A stretch of DNA of 64,000 nt from Bugula neritina (taxonomy: Eukaryota > Bryozoa > Gymnolaemata > Cheilostomatida > Bugulidae): contig OZ037765.1 in the NCBI GenBank assembly GCA_964035545.1, positions 12,022,698 to 12,086,697 on the forward strand. Direction: 5' to 3'. The translations under genes and the position numbers were made by a program. Positions 50,102-62,736 of the stretch are shown here, in pieces. Position 1 is the first letter of the stretch. Each line of letters starts with the position of its first letter. The notes below the pieces were generated by a model. It was not told the origin of the DNA. It did not search any database and saw only the letters and a list, made by a program, of their open reading frames with translations.

Positions 50102-50893
50102 CAACTAAGCATCAGTTTTTGTACCCATTTGAATTACGCATAAGAATAGATGTATGGTTGGTCAAGACATAATGGTGATTCAAACAAAAAATGATTTAAA
50201 TAATTTTTTTAGTGAAGTATGAAAATTATTTAAATTAACCAAATTCATGTAGACTGATTGTAAGTCTTTAATGCTCAGCTTCATGCCAGTCAACACTTGT
50301 AAAGCGTAGTCGAATATTCCGATTTATTTCTTCCGAAAGGCATACCATAGTTTTGTGCATCCAACAGTTCAAGTTTTTAAATCTATTTTAATACACACGG
50401 GCACACATTCATAATACATGGATAAGTTCAATACATTTTTTAACACATTATAATGATGCCAAAGCCAATATGAAATATAGTACTTGCTGACCCGATTACC
50501 CAAAAATCTTCAACTGTAAATACAATACATAGCTAAAATCATTGAGTTGTTTGAACTAGCCTGAATAATCATATAAAAACTATTATATTAATACAGATTC
50601 AAAATTAGTATAATACTGTTAGATAGTTTTAAATGTTGCTATTGAATTATAAGATACTATTGTATGTATTCATGCACAATTATTTAAGTTTGATGCATCA
50701 AACTAACTATTTTGAAAGTTGTTTTTAAAGTGGTTTAAAGTATGATGTTTGTGGTATTTTGTTGTATTATATTGTAATGATCGCATGTATAGATGTGTGA
50801 TCATACTAATCTGACATTAATGTTATTTTTGTATTTTAGTTCAGTTTATTGCAAGTAAAGAAATACCCTCACAATTTTGCAGTTATTAGAAAA

Positions 50894-53800
50894 ATGCAGT
50901 CATGTTTATTCTATAGATGTATAAGACAGAAAATAATTGATAACTGCTCAAGAAATTTCTCTTTATCGGCTATCAGGTTAGCTTTTTTCTCTTGCATTAT
51001 TAGAATCTCCTTTAGGGTCCTCTGTATTTAGCCGTTAGAAATATAAAATGGTTAGGGGTTTTTTTAAATAAAAAATGCAAGTAAATCTATCTATAATGTT
51101 TAGTTTGAAAGTTGCTGGTTTTGAACCATTTCACTTTTAATTGTTTTCCTAAAAAGTTCTTGTAAAATAGCTATAAATAGCAAAATTTGTCAAAACATAG
51201 GGTAAATTTTGATAACATTGATTACAATTGTTATCCATTTGATTTCACTAAATATTGTATTTGAAAACATCTAACCGGACACAGAGATATAGATATTGGC
51301 CAAAATTTTTTTTGTATCAATGGAAAAGGATGTAAATATTGATCTATTATTGATAGTCTGGCATACATAGTTCTGTATTTCATTATATAATAATTATAGT
51401 GTTGCTAGTAAAACTGCTTAGCTCAAAACATGCTGTAATATTAGAGTTCCTAGTTGATAATTAAAAGTCTGCTTCCCTTTGATTGGATTGGAAATGGTTT
51501 GTTTTATAGAGAAAGAGCCACCATCATTGATGGCAAACAAATAGCTAATGATATTCAAACTGAGGTTAGAGATGAAGTGCAAACTTTGGTATCGGCTGGC
51601 CGCCGTCCTCCTCATCTCACCGCAATCCAAGTGGGCGACGACCCAGCTAGCGCCACCTATGTACGGAATAAAATGCGGGCAACTGGCTCGGTCGGTGAGC
51701 AATATTCTTTTCAAGTTTAAATGTACTTTTGATCTCAGGTCATTTTTTGCAGTAGCTCCTCGGGGCTAATCGCCATTGATATCATTTAACACATCTGGTG
51801 TATCATTAGACAACATGGGGTATTGCCATGATTGTATACTGTGTACCCGATTCTCATCTTGACTGTATATATAAATTCAACTGATAGTAATGGCTTGTCT
51901 TGAATCAAGTTTTAGAATCTTCAACAACCTTATTTTCTTGCTCTACTCTTATGATTGAGCACAATATTTTAAAGCAGATGTGATTTTAGGCATGACAAGT
52001 GAAACGATTAGGTTAGATAATAGTATCTCTCAAGAAGCTCTCTTGGAAATAATAGATGAGAAGAATAAAGACGATGATACCGATGGCATTCTAGTCCAGT
52101 TGCCTGTCCCGGCACATATGAGGTAGGCTTGTTAACTCATATACAAGTTTTATCTAACTCTACATTTGCTTCAGCTTTGTTGTTACAGTAAACCTGGAGA
52201 CTTCATTACATGCACAAGTTTCCATTGTTAGAGACTAAGTTACAGTAGATTGCTGTAGAATTCAGGCATATAGCTGCAGATTGTGTTTTTGGTAAAGCCG
52301 CAGTTGCCATGACAACTAGCCAGTTCTCTATACACAATCCTTATAACCTAGTTAATCCATTTCAGAGATAAATACCTATATATTTACATGTTAGTATAAC
52401 AGCTCAAATTAATCTGTAAAAAAAGACGTGTTGCTACCATCTTTTATACTTGTTGTAATGGCTTGTGAATTACAAGTACAGTGCAAGTGTCTTAGTATAT
52501 AACTAGTATATAACTTAGTAGGCTTCATATTCAACTGTCTATTAGTGTAGTGCAGTGGATAGGGGCTCAATCCATGTCACTGTGACTTTCAACTCTCCTA
52601 ATAATATTATTTTTGCCATATATTAGGATAAAGTGCAGCAAAAATATATTACAGTTTAGTGTTATTAGTAAAATCAAACAGTATTCATATCACTGCAGTA
52701 GGTATGGTGAGGTGGACCTTTAGGAAGTGCATATGTTAAGTCATAGAAAACTGCATGCTTTCGTAATATAACAAGTTTAAACTGGTTGCAACTGGGTGAT
52801 TAATAATTGTAATTATCTTTTCAGCTTATTCATTCAGCCATAACAATAGCAATATGCTGGTAAGTGCACCTTTATAACTTGATTGCTGTACTTTTTAATT
52901 CACCAGTGAACGGGCCATTTGCAATGCCATAACTCCAGACAAAGATGTTGATGGGTTTCATCTGATAAACGTTGGCCGGTTTTGCACAGACCTGAAGTGT
53001 TTGCTTCCAGCAACACCTGCTGGTATAATGGAACTCCTCCGTAGATCAGGTGACTGATGCTGCCTCGTAGTTGGGGAAACCCAAATATCTCTCTATTCTT
53101 CTTGTTAGCATAGTTTATATTTGTTTGAACTGATGGATAATCAGATTCATTAACACTTGTGCTGCTTTCAAAGAGGTCCTACTTGTGTCAGTGATGCAGG
53201 TGTATATTCACACTCTGGTTGTACATGGTTTATTGACTTTTAGAATTATATCAGTTGTCTAAGTTAATAGCTATAACTGCTAATCTTTTATGCAGTATCT
53301 TACATGCCATGTTGATATATTAATACAGGCATCGAGACTTATGGTAAAAATGCCGTTGTATGTGGCAGATCGAAGAATGTTGGTATGCCTACGGCCATGT
53401 TGCTACATTCTGATGGCATTGGAGAGACAAATGCTGGTGAGTTTATATCTACTCTATAGTACTTGTTGACATCACCAGTTAATACGTGTTATACTGGTGG
53501 TATACTAATAAAACCCTCATGAAAGTGTATAGTCTTCATCCCTGTTAGAAAACCTCTGATAAAAAGTTTTTTATTAAATTGGTCTAAGGACATATTCAGA
53601 TGAGGCACAGGAACAATTATGACTGGATGCTCTTCCTAACATCACCAATGGCCTTTGTCATGGGTTCAGAGCCCATGACTTTGTGTTTACTAGTCAAACG
53701 CTCTAACCCCTAGACCACGGCTGCTCCCTGGTTGCATACTAATAATAGTTACATTTTAAATATCATCGTTATTATATAGAAGTTAATTATAGTTATTCAA

Positions 53801-54727
53801 ATGTAAATTAGACAGGCTAAATTAGACAGGTGCTCTGTCAAAGTTTTCATTTGGGCGTTTTCATAATCTTCGTGGTCATTCAAGTGAAGCTTAATTTCAT
53901 TACAATTAGAGTCTAGCAAATTTGCAATCCATCAATCATATCAATGAGCGAATTCTCCAAAACATCTTCTTTATGCAACTACCTTATATATAAAAAAACT
54001 CACACAAGTTTATAGTCACTATCCCTGTGAGAAACCCCTGATAGAAAGGGTTTTTGTTGAAGCGGGCTAAGGACTTATTTAAATGAGGCACAGGAGCAGT
54101 TATGACTGGATGCTCTTCCTAACATCACCAATGGCCTTTGTCCGGGCTCGAACCCATGACCTTCGTATTTACCAGGCAAACACTCTGACCCCTAGACCAC
54201 GGCTGCTTATATATGTTACCTTATATTCTTATCTTCAAGTGTTGAGTTTACACTACATACTCTTTCCCCCACAGGTGATGCAACTACCACAATATGTCAC
54301 AGGTACACCCCAAAGGACCAGCTGCTGCATCATGTCAAACACGCTGACATTCTGGTGGTAGCCACTGGTGTCCCGGGCCTCATACACGGAGATATGCTCA
54401 AACCCGGATGTGCCGTCATCGATGTGGGCATCAATCGTGTGAAAAACCCAGATACAGGAAAGACCAGGCTAGTCGGTGACTGCCATTTTGACAGTAAGGA
54501 TCAAATTACTACCTTGACAATATTAATAAGTTGCATGGCTATTATAGTCTAGTGTTTTATGGCTTATGGGAAATAGTGATTCCAACTTTGTGTGTTTAAC
54601 AGGCTGTGTGGAAACTGCTGGGTGGATAACTCCAGTGCCCGGAGGAGTTGGCCCGATGACAGTCGCCATGCTCATGAAGAATACACTTCAGGCGGCCATT
54701 GGGCGCATACATTATGACGAGTTCTAA
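50894..54727 (+). CDS. MTHFD2: Mitochondrial methylenetetrahydrofolate dehydrogenase/cyclohydrolase
   Basis: A bifunctional folate enzyme oxidising 5,10-methylene-THF and hydrolysing the methenyl product in the mitochondrial matrix. Seven exons: 50894-50976, 51510-51694, 51990-52122, 52907-53049, 53329-53436, 54275-54493, 54603-54727, consistent in phase, give 331 residues. Residues 1-27 ([14 protein letters not shown]...) are basic and lack acidic residues apart from one Asp, fitting a matrix-targeting leader. Family motifs present: YVRNKMRA with the catalytic Lys, [33 protein letters not shown] of the dinucleotide-binding loop, [10 protein letters not shown], and [18 protein letters not shown]. 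The absence of a C-terminal synthetase domain and the presence of a leader favour MTHFD2/MTHFD2L over cytosolic MTHFD1. I did not separate MTHFD2 from MTHFD2L. Two SINEs lie in intron 5. Confidence 0.93.
53513..53727 (-). repeat. tRNA-derived SINE, copy 1 in MTHFD2 intron 5
   Basis: Reverse-complement reading starts with a tRNA-like head (GCAGCCGTGGTCTAGGGGTT, an A box) followed by a B-box-like GGGCTCTGAACCC, then the shared SINE body. It is about 85% similar by eye to the copy 270 bp downstream. Confidence 0.8.
53996..54207 (-). repeat. tRNA-derived SINE, copy 2 in MTHFD2 intron 5
   Basis: The best-preserved copy in the window. On the minus strand it begins AGCAGCCGTGGTCTAGGGGT, has a good B box (GGTTCGAGCCC), and continues into GGCCATTGGTGATGTTAGGA and the shared body. 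It has the same orientation as copy 1 and ends about 65 bp before exon 6. Confidence 0.85.
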
Positions 54728-54910
54728 TTCCTTAATTCAGTAAAATCTCTGCTAGGTAATGTAGTTCAGTGTTAGTATTTTTGTAATATTTATTCTAGTT
54801 GTTGAGTTTACCATTTAGAATATACCAAAAATCTCTTTTTGCAAATGGCCCTGAACAATATATTGAATCTCATTAAAATATATAACTTAGAATTTGCATA
54901 ATTCTTTTAA

Positions 54911-54916
54911 AATAAA
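54911..54916 (+). terminator. Candidate poly(A) signal of MTHFD2
   Basis: AATAAA about 185 bases after the stop codon. Confidence 0.5.
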
Positions 54917-55312
54917 TATATTTTATTCATATTTTGTTCTTTATGAAGTTATGTTAGGGCATATTCATTTGAAATGTGTGCTATTATCTTATTTTCATGA
55001 TTCATGTACAAAAATCAGTTTTTCTGGTAAAACATTCTGTGCACATTCCTATGCATCTGGAATATTTGGTGAGGTGAATATTTTTACACAGCTAATCTCT
55101 AGCTATTTGCTGGTTTGCTATTTTACATTCAAAGGTTCCACTTTTGGACAACATGTAATCTTGTTATATACTCCATCTCTGGGTTTTTCTCATTTGCAAA
55201 AGTTATATTATTTACATGAATAAACAAGATGTATGAAGCTCTACTAAACAACGTGTTTTCAGTTTGCTAATATCAATCAGTTCAGTAGTTCCGCAAGTCA
55301 GGAAATGTTAAG

Positions 55313-55318
55313 TTTATT
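55313..55318 (-). terminator. Candidate poly(A) signal of the secreted-protein gene
   Basis: AATAAA on the minus strand about 50 bases after the stop at 55369. This gene and MTHFD2 are convergent. Confidence 0.5.
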
Positions 55319-55368
55319 TCAACAACAATGGTTTGCTATAATTTCTACTGTATGATAATACACAGTAT

Positions 55369-57903
55369 CTAAGTTTGGGTAGTGGCTCCGAATCTAAACT
55401 TTCCAATAGGTGCTGTTGTGTTGCTCTGCCACTCGCCATCGAAGGCTACGGCATAAATGTACAGATCTGTGTAGCTGTCGGGTTTGGTAGTCGCAACATT
55501 TACTGGAAGATCATTGAAGTTTTCTCCAACTCTATCAGGTTCTGGTGTGTCGAAGGTGCATTCTTTAGTCTACAAACATACAGCAAACTCGAGCTGTCAT
55601 TATTTAAACTTTACATGTCATGGAATTCTAATCCAGAGTTTATGACAAGAGCTGTGCATTGTTCTGTTTCTTGCACTGTTTTACTGATTTGGAAATCACC
55701 AAAACAAGCTGAAAGCTTATAAGCAAATATGCCAAGACTACACATACCTTCGATGTATTAGCTACTTACAGTGCAGACGGCTTGAGCAATAATACTCTTG
55801 CCCCTCGAGTCATCAGCTTGCAGGATACTCGTCACTCCAAATTTCTTGCCAGTCAACTGTGATGGGCAAAATCGGACGTGAATTGTTGTGTAGTTGAGAT
55901 AAGGCAGAGAAATGGCTCTGTCATAGTTGATAATCTGCTTCAACTCTTGCATGGTTATCGGGCTGTTTCCAGGAAGAGGAAAATCTTTGGTCACTGGTTC
56001 TACATTCTGAATACAAACAATTTCATTTAACATAAGGTGTAGCCCGAGTACATGCACATAGTACAAAGCCGACTACTAAAAAGGCCTGGGTAGACAACAT
56101 TGTGGATGAGACAATTATCTCAACAGTGCTCGAATATTGGTGCATGTAGCATCGTTCTAATACTTCGATGAGTTAACCAGAAGAGAAATAAAAAATTAAA
56201 CTTGTAAAAGAATTTTGACATGAAATACTGTAGATTTTTCCTGGCAGTTCAATCAATCTACCAAGTTTCATACGCATATCAAAGGCAAAAATATATTGCA
56301 TAGATTTCTACTCATGGACATGAAAGTCAAATTTATAAATCACAAACATTCAAGTGCTTGCTGCACTACATCATTTGTACCCACTCAGCCTGCATCTATC
56401 CCCATTTTCATATATTTATTATTATGAATTGCTATATTTTCTCAAAATATGTATTTTTATATATACACTTTTTACTTGATATAGCAGGGTAATGAAAAAG
56501 CATTAGACATATTTCACCTATGGTATAACGGTCAAATCTTATGCAATAAAATATTATGGCAATTTTAGTGAAAATTGGTTTTAATTGATAGTAATGATAT
56601 ACATTATTTAGGAAATATACTTTATATGTAATTAAACATCAATGTTTTACATTCATGAAAAGAGTGAGTCCCAATTATTAATAGCAAGAACACTGAAGTT
56701 AGTTTATCTTATTGAGATCCTTTTAAAAAGCTATCATAACAACAATTCTTATTTTCACAAACCATTGATGGTTTGGAAATAAAAAATTTAATTAGATATT
56801 ATAGGTTTGTGCGCAATTCTAGAACAAGTGGATTTTTTAAACTATATATCAACATCTCAAACCTGTATAGAAGATATCTTCTCGAATTCCATGGTCAGGG
56901 CAAAGTTGATGGAGTACCTGTTGTTACCAGATACATAGACATACAAGTCTCCTGGTCGAGATGGAGCTGAGCATTCAGTTGTATACTGAGTTGCGTTTGG
57001 AAATACTGCACATATTATATCACTTGCTGGAATACTATCACTGCTCTGAAAGATACATTAGCAGGATTATGTAGTGTATAGCATGAAATGTATAGTGTAC
57101 AGCTTTTAGTAAAATTTATACACGTGCGTTGATTGCTATACTTTATACACAGTAATATATATCCATATGTATGTATATCGCACGCACAAACTTTTGTAAG
57201 GTGTCCTTACCCCATTATACAGTTTGTTGGAGACTGAAAAGTAGGTAATTCCAAGATTAGGGTTATGCTGTGGATTGTGTGGGTTATAAACTTTGACCTT
57301 CACATTAAATCCGCTGTCATAGTTTTTACATGTTGGAGCTTTAAAAATCTGATGTTCTCCGGGCTGATGCAGCACCTCCCCCACATAGTTGACAAAGGAA
57401 GTTGTCGTCTCAATTTTTAATTGAGCTTCACTCCAGCGTGTAGAAAAAACTGGAAAATTGCAATAGCAAAACAGTTTATACAACTATAGGTAATAGACAG
57501 GTTGTGAGCCAATTAAAGGTTACCAGCCTTTTTTGAACTTAGAATAAATGATAAAACCAAATCACTAATTGCCTATATTTATATATAGTTTTCATTTATA
57601 TTTATCCTTATACTGATATGATTGACTGTTAACTAAAATATAGAAAGAAAAACAATAATCAATCCCAATTAATATTTGCATTTTGTCAATTTCCAGCTTA
57701 GTAAAGCAATCAACCAAACTCGTATGAAAACCAAACTCAGTTGTCCCTAACAAAACACAGCCATACATAATCGTAATTGCCATCCCTTTATTTCTCACCA
57801 CAAACAGTAACACACTATAACTAATGCAAACTGTAATAATTATTATGAAGTTTATTTGTGACTTACTAGCAAAAACAGCTATAAACAATAACCTTTCCAT
57901 CAT
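55369..57903 (-). CDS. Secreted cysteine-containing protein, family unknown
   Basis: Five exons: 57867-57903, 57211-57449, 56863-57045, 55770-56006, 55369-55569, consistent in phase, give 298 residues ending at TAG. It opens with a hydrophobic signal sequence (MMERLLFIAVFAIFS) and a likely cleavage near WSEAQ. The mature part has few Cys, at TCKNY, IICAV, TECSA, RFCPS, AVCT and KECTF, enough for three disulfides, and Asn-X-Ser/Thr sites (NATQ, NYTT, NTTA). There is no second membrane segment, so it should be secreted. Alternating hydrophobic and polar residues (NVKVKVYNP, DLYVYVSG, DLYIYAVAF) suggest beta-sandwich-like repeats, with LYVYVSG and LYIYAVA possibly equivalent strands in two domains. 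I recognise no family. The gene lies 0.75 kb downstream of the kringle protein on the same strand. Confidence 0.8.
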
Positions 57904-58659
57904 TCCTTCTCTTGGGGAAAAAATTCACTAAAGTGCAGCCAGTGTCTGCATGTCTTTTGTATGCTTAGAAGAAATGACATCTGCTGTTTCTCTGGCTGTA
58001 AGCTATCAGTTGTTATGCAATAGTTCCCAGGTGCTGCACAGCGCTATCACATGTTGCCTGTTCCAGTATCAGTTGTTACATCTAATATACTAAGTTGAAG
58101 GTGATATTCATACTCAGCTGGTAAAAGTTTCACAGCTATATGTAGATATGCACTATTGCAAAGGATGCAGTATAACGTTGCATTTATATATTTTAATCAA
58201 AAACCAAATTATAGCTAATTTTGTATTATGAAAGAATTTCAAAGTTACGTCTAACTAGATATAGCTTGCAAGCGAAATTTTATTGATCACCCAAAAATCA
58301 CCAAGTTACAAAAAAATTTACAAAATATAGCAGTAATCAAATAGGGCTCTTAACACTACACATATATATATAGTTGATTTAAAAAAATTGACTGCATTTT
58401 CTTGAACAATTATAAAAACACACGAAATAATAAACACATCAAATTCACAGTATAATTAAAATACTGTTTACAAGTTGAAAAAAGTGAAGAGCAAATACTA
58501 GTAATTAAATATGCTTCATTTTTCATTTAGACAAGCACAAGTTCATAAAGATTGAAACATAGTTAGAGTTATTGCCACTTGTATGAATAGACTGAGATTG
58601 CACTACCGAACGGTTAGTTGCCAGCCATGCTTTAAAAATAAGATGTACATATCATGAAG
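57904..58659. other. Intergenic, no gene seen
   Basis: Separates the two minus-strand genes and should hold the promoter of the secreted-protein gene and the 3' end of the kringle gene. No motif stands out. Confidence 0.4.
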
Positions 58660-61600
58660 CTATTTCCAAGCTTTAGAAGAGGTCAATTTCTGCTTGACGG
58701 GGCTTTCTGGCGGATCACTCGAGTCTGGTGACACTTGATTGTTTCTCAGAGATATTCGACTGCCGTACAAGTCCTTCATTGCATCAGACATCTTATAGAA
58801 TATATGCATAACATACTGTACATGTCGTATTTGTATGATAATTAATATTTACAAAGTCTGTAAATTAATAGTTCATGTTTCTACTTTATCTCTAATATAT
58901 GCAACCATAAATTTAGATACAAGTCTTCATAATCATTATATTGCAACAAATTGACCACTAAAATATACAGTTTGAGTGACATGCTTACAAAATCTGCATT
59001 AATAGAGATCTAGGAGGTAGGTGCAGAGTTGCAATCCGTGCCCTAAACCAAAAGTTTAATAAAAAAAATTAAAGAATTTAGGCTATTTCAATTTCTCCAC
59101 TATTGCTCCTAAGTGAGGTTTGGGTTTACCTGGTGCGAGTTCTTCTTGCATCTCTTCAAGCATTGGTTCACAGAGCTGCAGTCTAGTGCCATGAGGCAGA
59201 TGAGAAAGAAGCCAGTGAGAGACCACATGGAAATGCCGACAGCAAGAGCATTAGGAGAGTTTAATGGTGGACGGACGGAGGCAGCGGCTGGCCAGTTATT
59301 TAAAATTTCCCAAGCTTCTTCTACTTCAGCTGCAATCAATCATGATATACGACTTAACTTGTATGCAATATTGATTTTCATATTGGACATAAACTAGGAG
59401 TATAAGAGAAATAAAGATTAACTAGAATACACTTTATTTATATGGCAGGAAAAATCATTATATTTGTAAAAGCTTTTAATTTTAAACTTTCAGAGGTCAG
59501 TATGATTTGCTATAACTGAATATTTACTAGTTGTTCTGTCAGTTCATTTCTGTTACTTTCATAATAATAAAACCAATATAACATGCTGCTACTGTGACAC
59601 CATAAATATTTTTGAGGAAAAAACTGCATTTTGTGGTAAAATATGCTAGGCTATATGTTTATGAACAAACTATAGAAATGTTGTTGGTTGGAGTAGTTTA
59701 AATAAAATATTAAGATGTCATTTCTCTTGACTGAACTGTATAGCTATTATACCAACAATAAACATGAGGATTAGGTAATCTCTTTCTTAAAGGCTGCTTA
59801 TGATGGATGCATTCTAAAACAACTGATACAGTGATACTGTAGTAGGTACCAGAAATTGTAGTTATCACTTTAGGCGCTTCAGTAAAATATATATCAGCCT
59901 CAGTAGTGTCAAAAAACATCTGTATGTCCTCAAACCCTGGAGGTGCTGCAAAATAGTATAATACAAGTTGCTAAGAGGTGGAGTTTACAAAAAAATACCA
60001 TGAAATTTGGCATCCTAGTGCTAGAAGGAACAAAATATTGTCGTTATAAAGTTGATAATAACTAATATAACTATACATACGGTTGCAGAAAAATATAGCA
60101 CATCTTTCTTCCTTGATGCCACTTGGTTCAGATGAATCTTCAACATAGCAGACAGGGCCTTCCTTATTTATGCCTCTAATCAGCTGATCGGGATAACTCC
60201 TACACTCGGTCAGGTTTATATAATAGTCATCATTTACATACCTGGAAGTAAAAAAGGTACAAAAGTTATGTTATCAGAAAATCTAATTAATTGAATGCCA
60301 GTTGGGACTTGTATAATATGGTTAACACAATAACACAAAAAGAATAAACTTATTGTATCTCATAATTATGTGAAAATTGCTTCCTTTTGAACTGTAGGAG
60401 ATTTGTGCATGTAAATCATGGAGGTATTATTCCTCCATAACAAACAACTGTTTTAAAGCCGTTCAAGTAGACATTACAACAGGCCATTCATTTAAGCAGA
60501 TATTAATTATAGTGTGGCATTTAGTACTCCATGTCAAGACAAGATTCAAAAGATGAGTGAAGCTGCTGCTTAACGATTTTAATTTAAAAAATATGATAAT
60601 ATCAGTTGAGTAAAGAAATTGTAAACATATTTAATCAATACATTATAACTACACACACTTACTTATTTCATTCTTTGAAAATGCTTAGGTTGTTAAACTT
60701 TTGAAAGTGCCTGACACTATCATGATGCTGGAACTATAGATATAACAGTTTGTACAAGCTGGCGGGCACAGATGTCGAATAGCTAATAAAATACAATTAT
60801 ATGATAGTGCAAGAGCCAGCTTTAGAGCAGAAACTATAGTAGCTACTGCATTGACCTCTTAAGAAGTAAAAAGAGACAACATACTTGGTCTGAAACCAAT
60901 GTCTCCTCTCTGCTTCTTCCTTGAATATACCCGGAATAGCTAGCTGGGCAGGTACACAGGGCTTTCTGGTTTCACTGCGATCTTTCTTGCCAACATATTC
61001 CAGACTTTCCTCAGTCACTCTGCACCTATTAGCTGCAAAAATAGACAACGTAATGCAAGACTTTTTTCCAAGTTCTGTAAATGTATTTATTATGCTTCGT
61101 ATTTCATGCTGCCTGTGCAGAGATATTTTGTCAAAACCTTGTTTGTTGATGTCACAAATACACCACTCAATATGATGTTTTTGTCAATTTTTTCAGTAAT
61201 CTTAAACTGAGACTGTTTTCTCTAGCCAGTAAGAGCATTGAAAATTTAGTTAAGAGAACATCTACACATATAATCATTCATAATTGTTTCCAGTATATTT
61301 ATGCAATATGATGCAGAGCCATTGATAATGCCACATCATTGCAAGTGTATGCACAAGTCACTACTTCTACAATATGATTGTGTACTGTGCAAAAAGCACT
61401 CAATTATACTTACAACAGTCAGTTATATTTTGGCACTCCAACTTTTTAAGTTTCCCATTATTGCCTTCTTGTTTGCTATAACACCAGGGGTATGGGTGAT
61501 TATCAGGGTTCCTGCAGTAGTTAACCATTTCTTCCCAGGAATATGAACCTGGAAACTGCCACAACTCAAAGCCCTGACTTTGAACCAAATCATCTGTCCA

Positions 61601-62736
61601 CAACAAGCACTCTTCATCAGCCGTGGCATTTCCAGCATATGTCATGAATCCATTTTCCATAACGCATTGCCGAGTACCTATTGATTTAGTAAAACAATTA
61701 GTTGCCAATACCTAAAAACAAACTATCCAATAAATTATAAAAAGAGAGTGTGCAATCTTAAGCTGTTAATGTTTATCTTACTTCTAAAGAGTTTACTAAA
61801 AATGTAGTTAAAATTAGCAAAAGTTTATCATAAAGTTGCAACATTGGCTTATACTCAGTTTTCATTTGTTATTTTTTTATTGTAAACAGTATAATGCTAT
61901 CCAATTGGACGGCAAGTAATTTACGATAACATTTACCACAAGAAACAGGATACAACAAAATCCTTGGTAAATAGGATAACCATCATTTCATTTTAGAATT
62001 GCAAGATTAGTATAATAGCAAGTATTTCATTATATTATCTATGCTTCTTATAGTGAATTTCATTGTAATATTTTTTTTATATTATTGGTTTCGGAAACTG
62101 AAAACTTTTGGCTGCTCAGTGACATACTTTTAAAGGTTTCTTCAGAGCAGAAAGGAACATCACAATACTGAGCTCCTTCTGTGGTGAAGCACCACGGTCC
62201 ATCGGGCATGTCTGTTTCACCGTTGATTAGCGGACCTCTGCAATAGTTTCTCAGCTAAAACGTTAAGTTTGTGGTATTTTGTTAACATGGTTACATAATT
62301 TTGAACAGTATATGGATTATGGTATGTACATTACAACACAATTAATATAATCGATGTCATAGTAATAAATGACAAATCTAATTATATAAAAAGAATTGAA
62401 AAATAACCTTATTATACATACTTTTATTTGTTTGACCTAACGTATATACTTTGCATATTTGTTAAAGTGTGATTATATTTAAAAATTTAGCAATGTACAT
62501 ACATCTGCCCAAGAAGTGTTCCCAAATGCTGCTGCGCTAAACGTTTCATTAGTGCTCCAAGCACGGCAAGTTTTCCCACTAGCAGCAATGGTTGCTTTAC
62601 CACTGTAATATCTTCCATCCTGCAGAAACTTGCATGTCTTTGGGGAAGGTGGCGATACAAATGAAATAGCACTGACATGCTGGTAATATAGCATCAATAG
62701 CAAACCACCTACATTATCACAACAGCTAGTAAACAT
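58660..62736 (-). CDS. Single-pass membrane protein with three kringle domains
   Basis: Exons 62503-62736 (or 62503-62708 with an upstream exon 63147-63186), 62128-62254, 61414-61677, 60885-61032, 60081-60241, 59850-59945, 59130-59329, 58660-58791, all in phase, give about 453 residues. A hydrophobic N-terminus (GGLLLMLYYQHVSAIS) acts as signal. Kringle 1 runs CKFLQDGRYYSGKA...NYCRGP...GPWCFTTEG...YCDVPFC. Kringle 2 runs CVMENGFMTYAG...NYCRNPD...PWCYSKQ...CQNITDC. Kringle 3 is divergent but keeps six Cys (CRVTEESLEYVG, KPCVPAQ, LTECRSY, GPCYVED, RCAIFFC). A short stalk follows, then a membrane helix (ALAVGISMWSLTGFFLICLM) and a tail of about 55 residues with KRCKK and SPDSSDPPESP. There is no protease, kinase, WSC or frizzled domain. 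The likely role is extracellular binding; the partner is unknown. The exact start is unsettled. Confidence 0.82.

Larger units (their letters stand above)
46036..50840. other. Intergenic with repeats, no gene seen
   Basis: About 4.8 kb between NPLOC4 and MTHFD2. Apart from the foldback element, simple repeats and SINE listed separately, nothing coding or structured was recognised. Confidence 0.45.

Noticed and set aside
59113-59397. 94-codon plus-strand frame
   Set aside because: Antisense to the membrane-helix exon of the kringle gene, whose phases and domain order are consistent.
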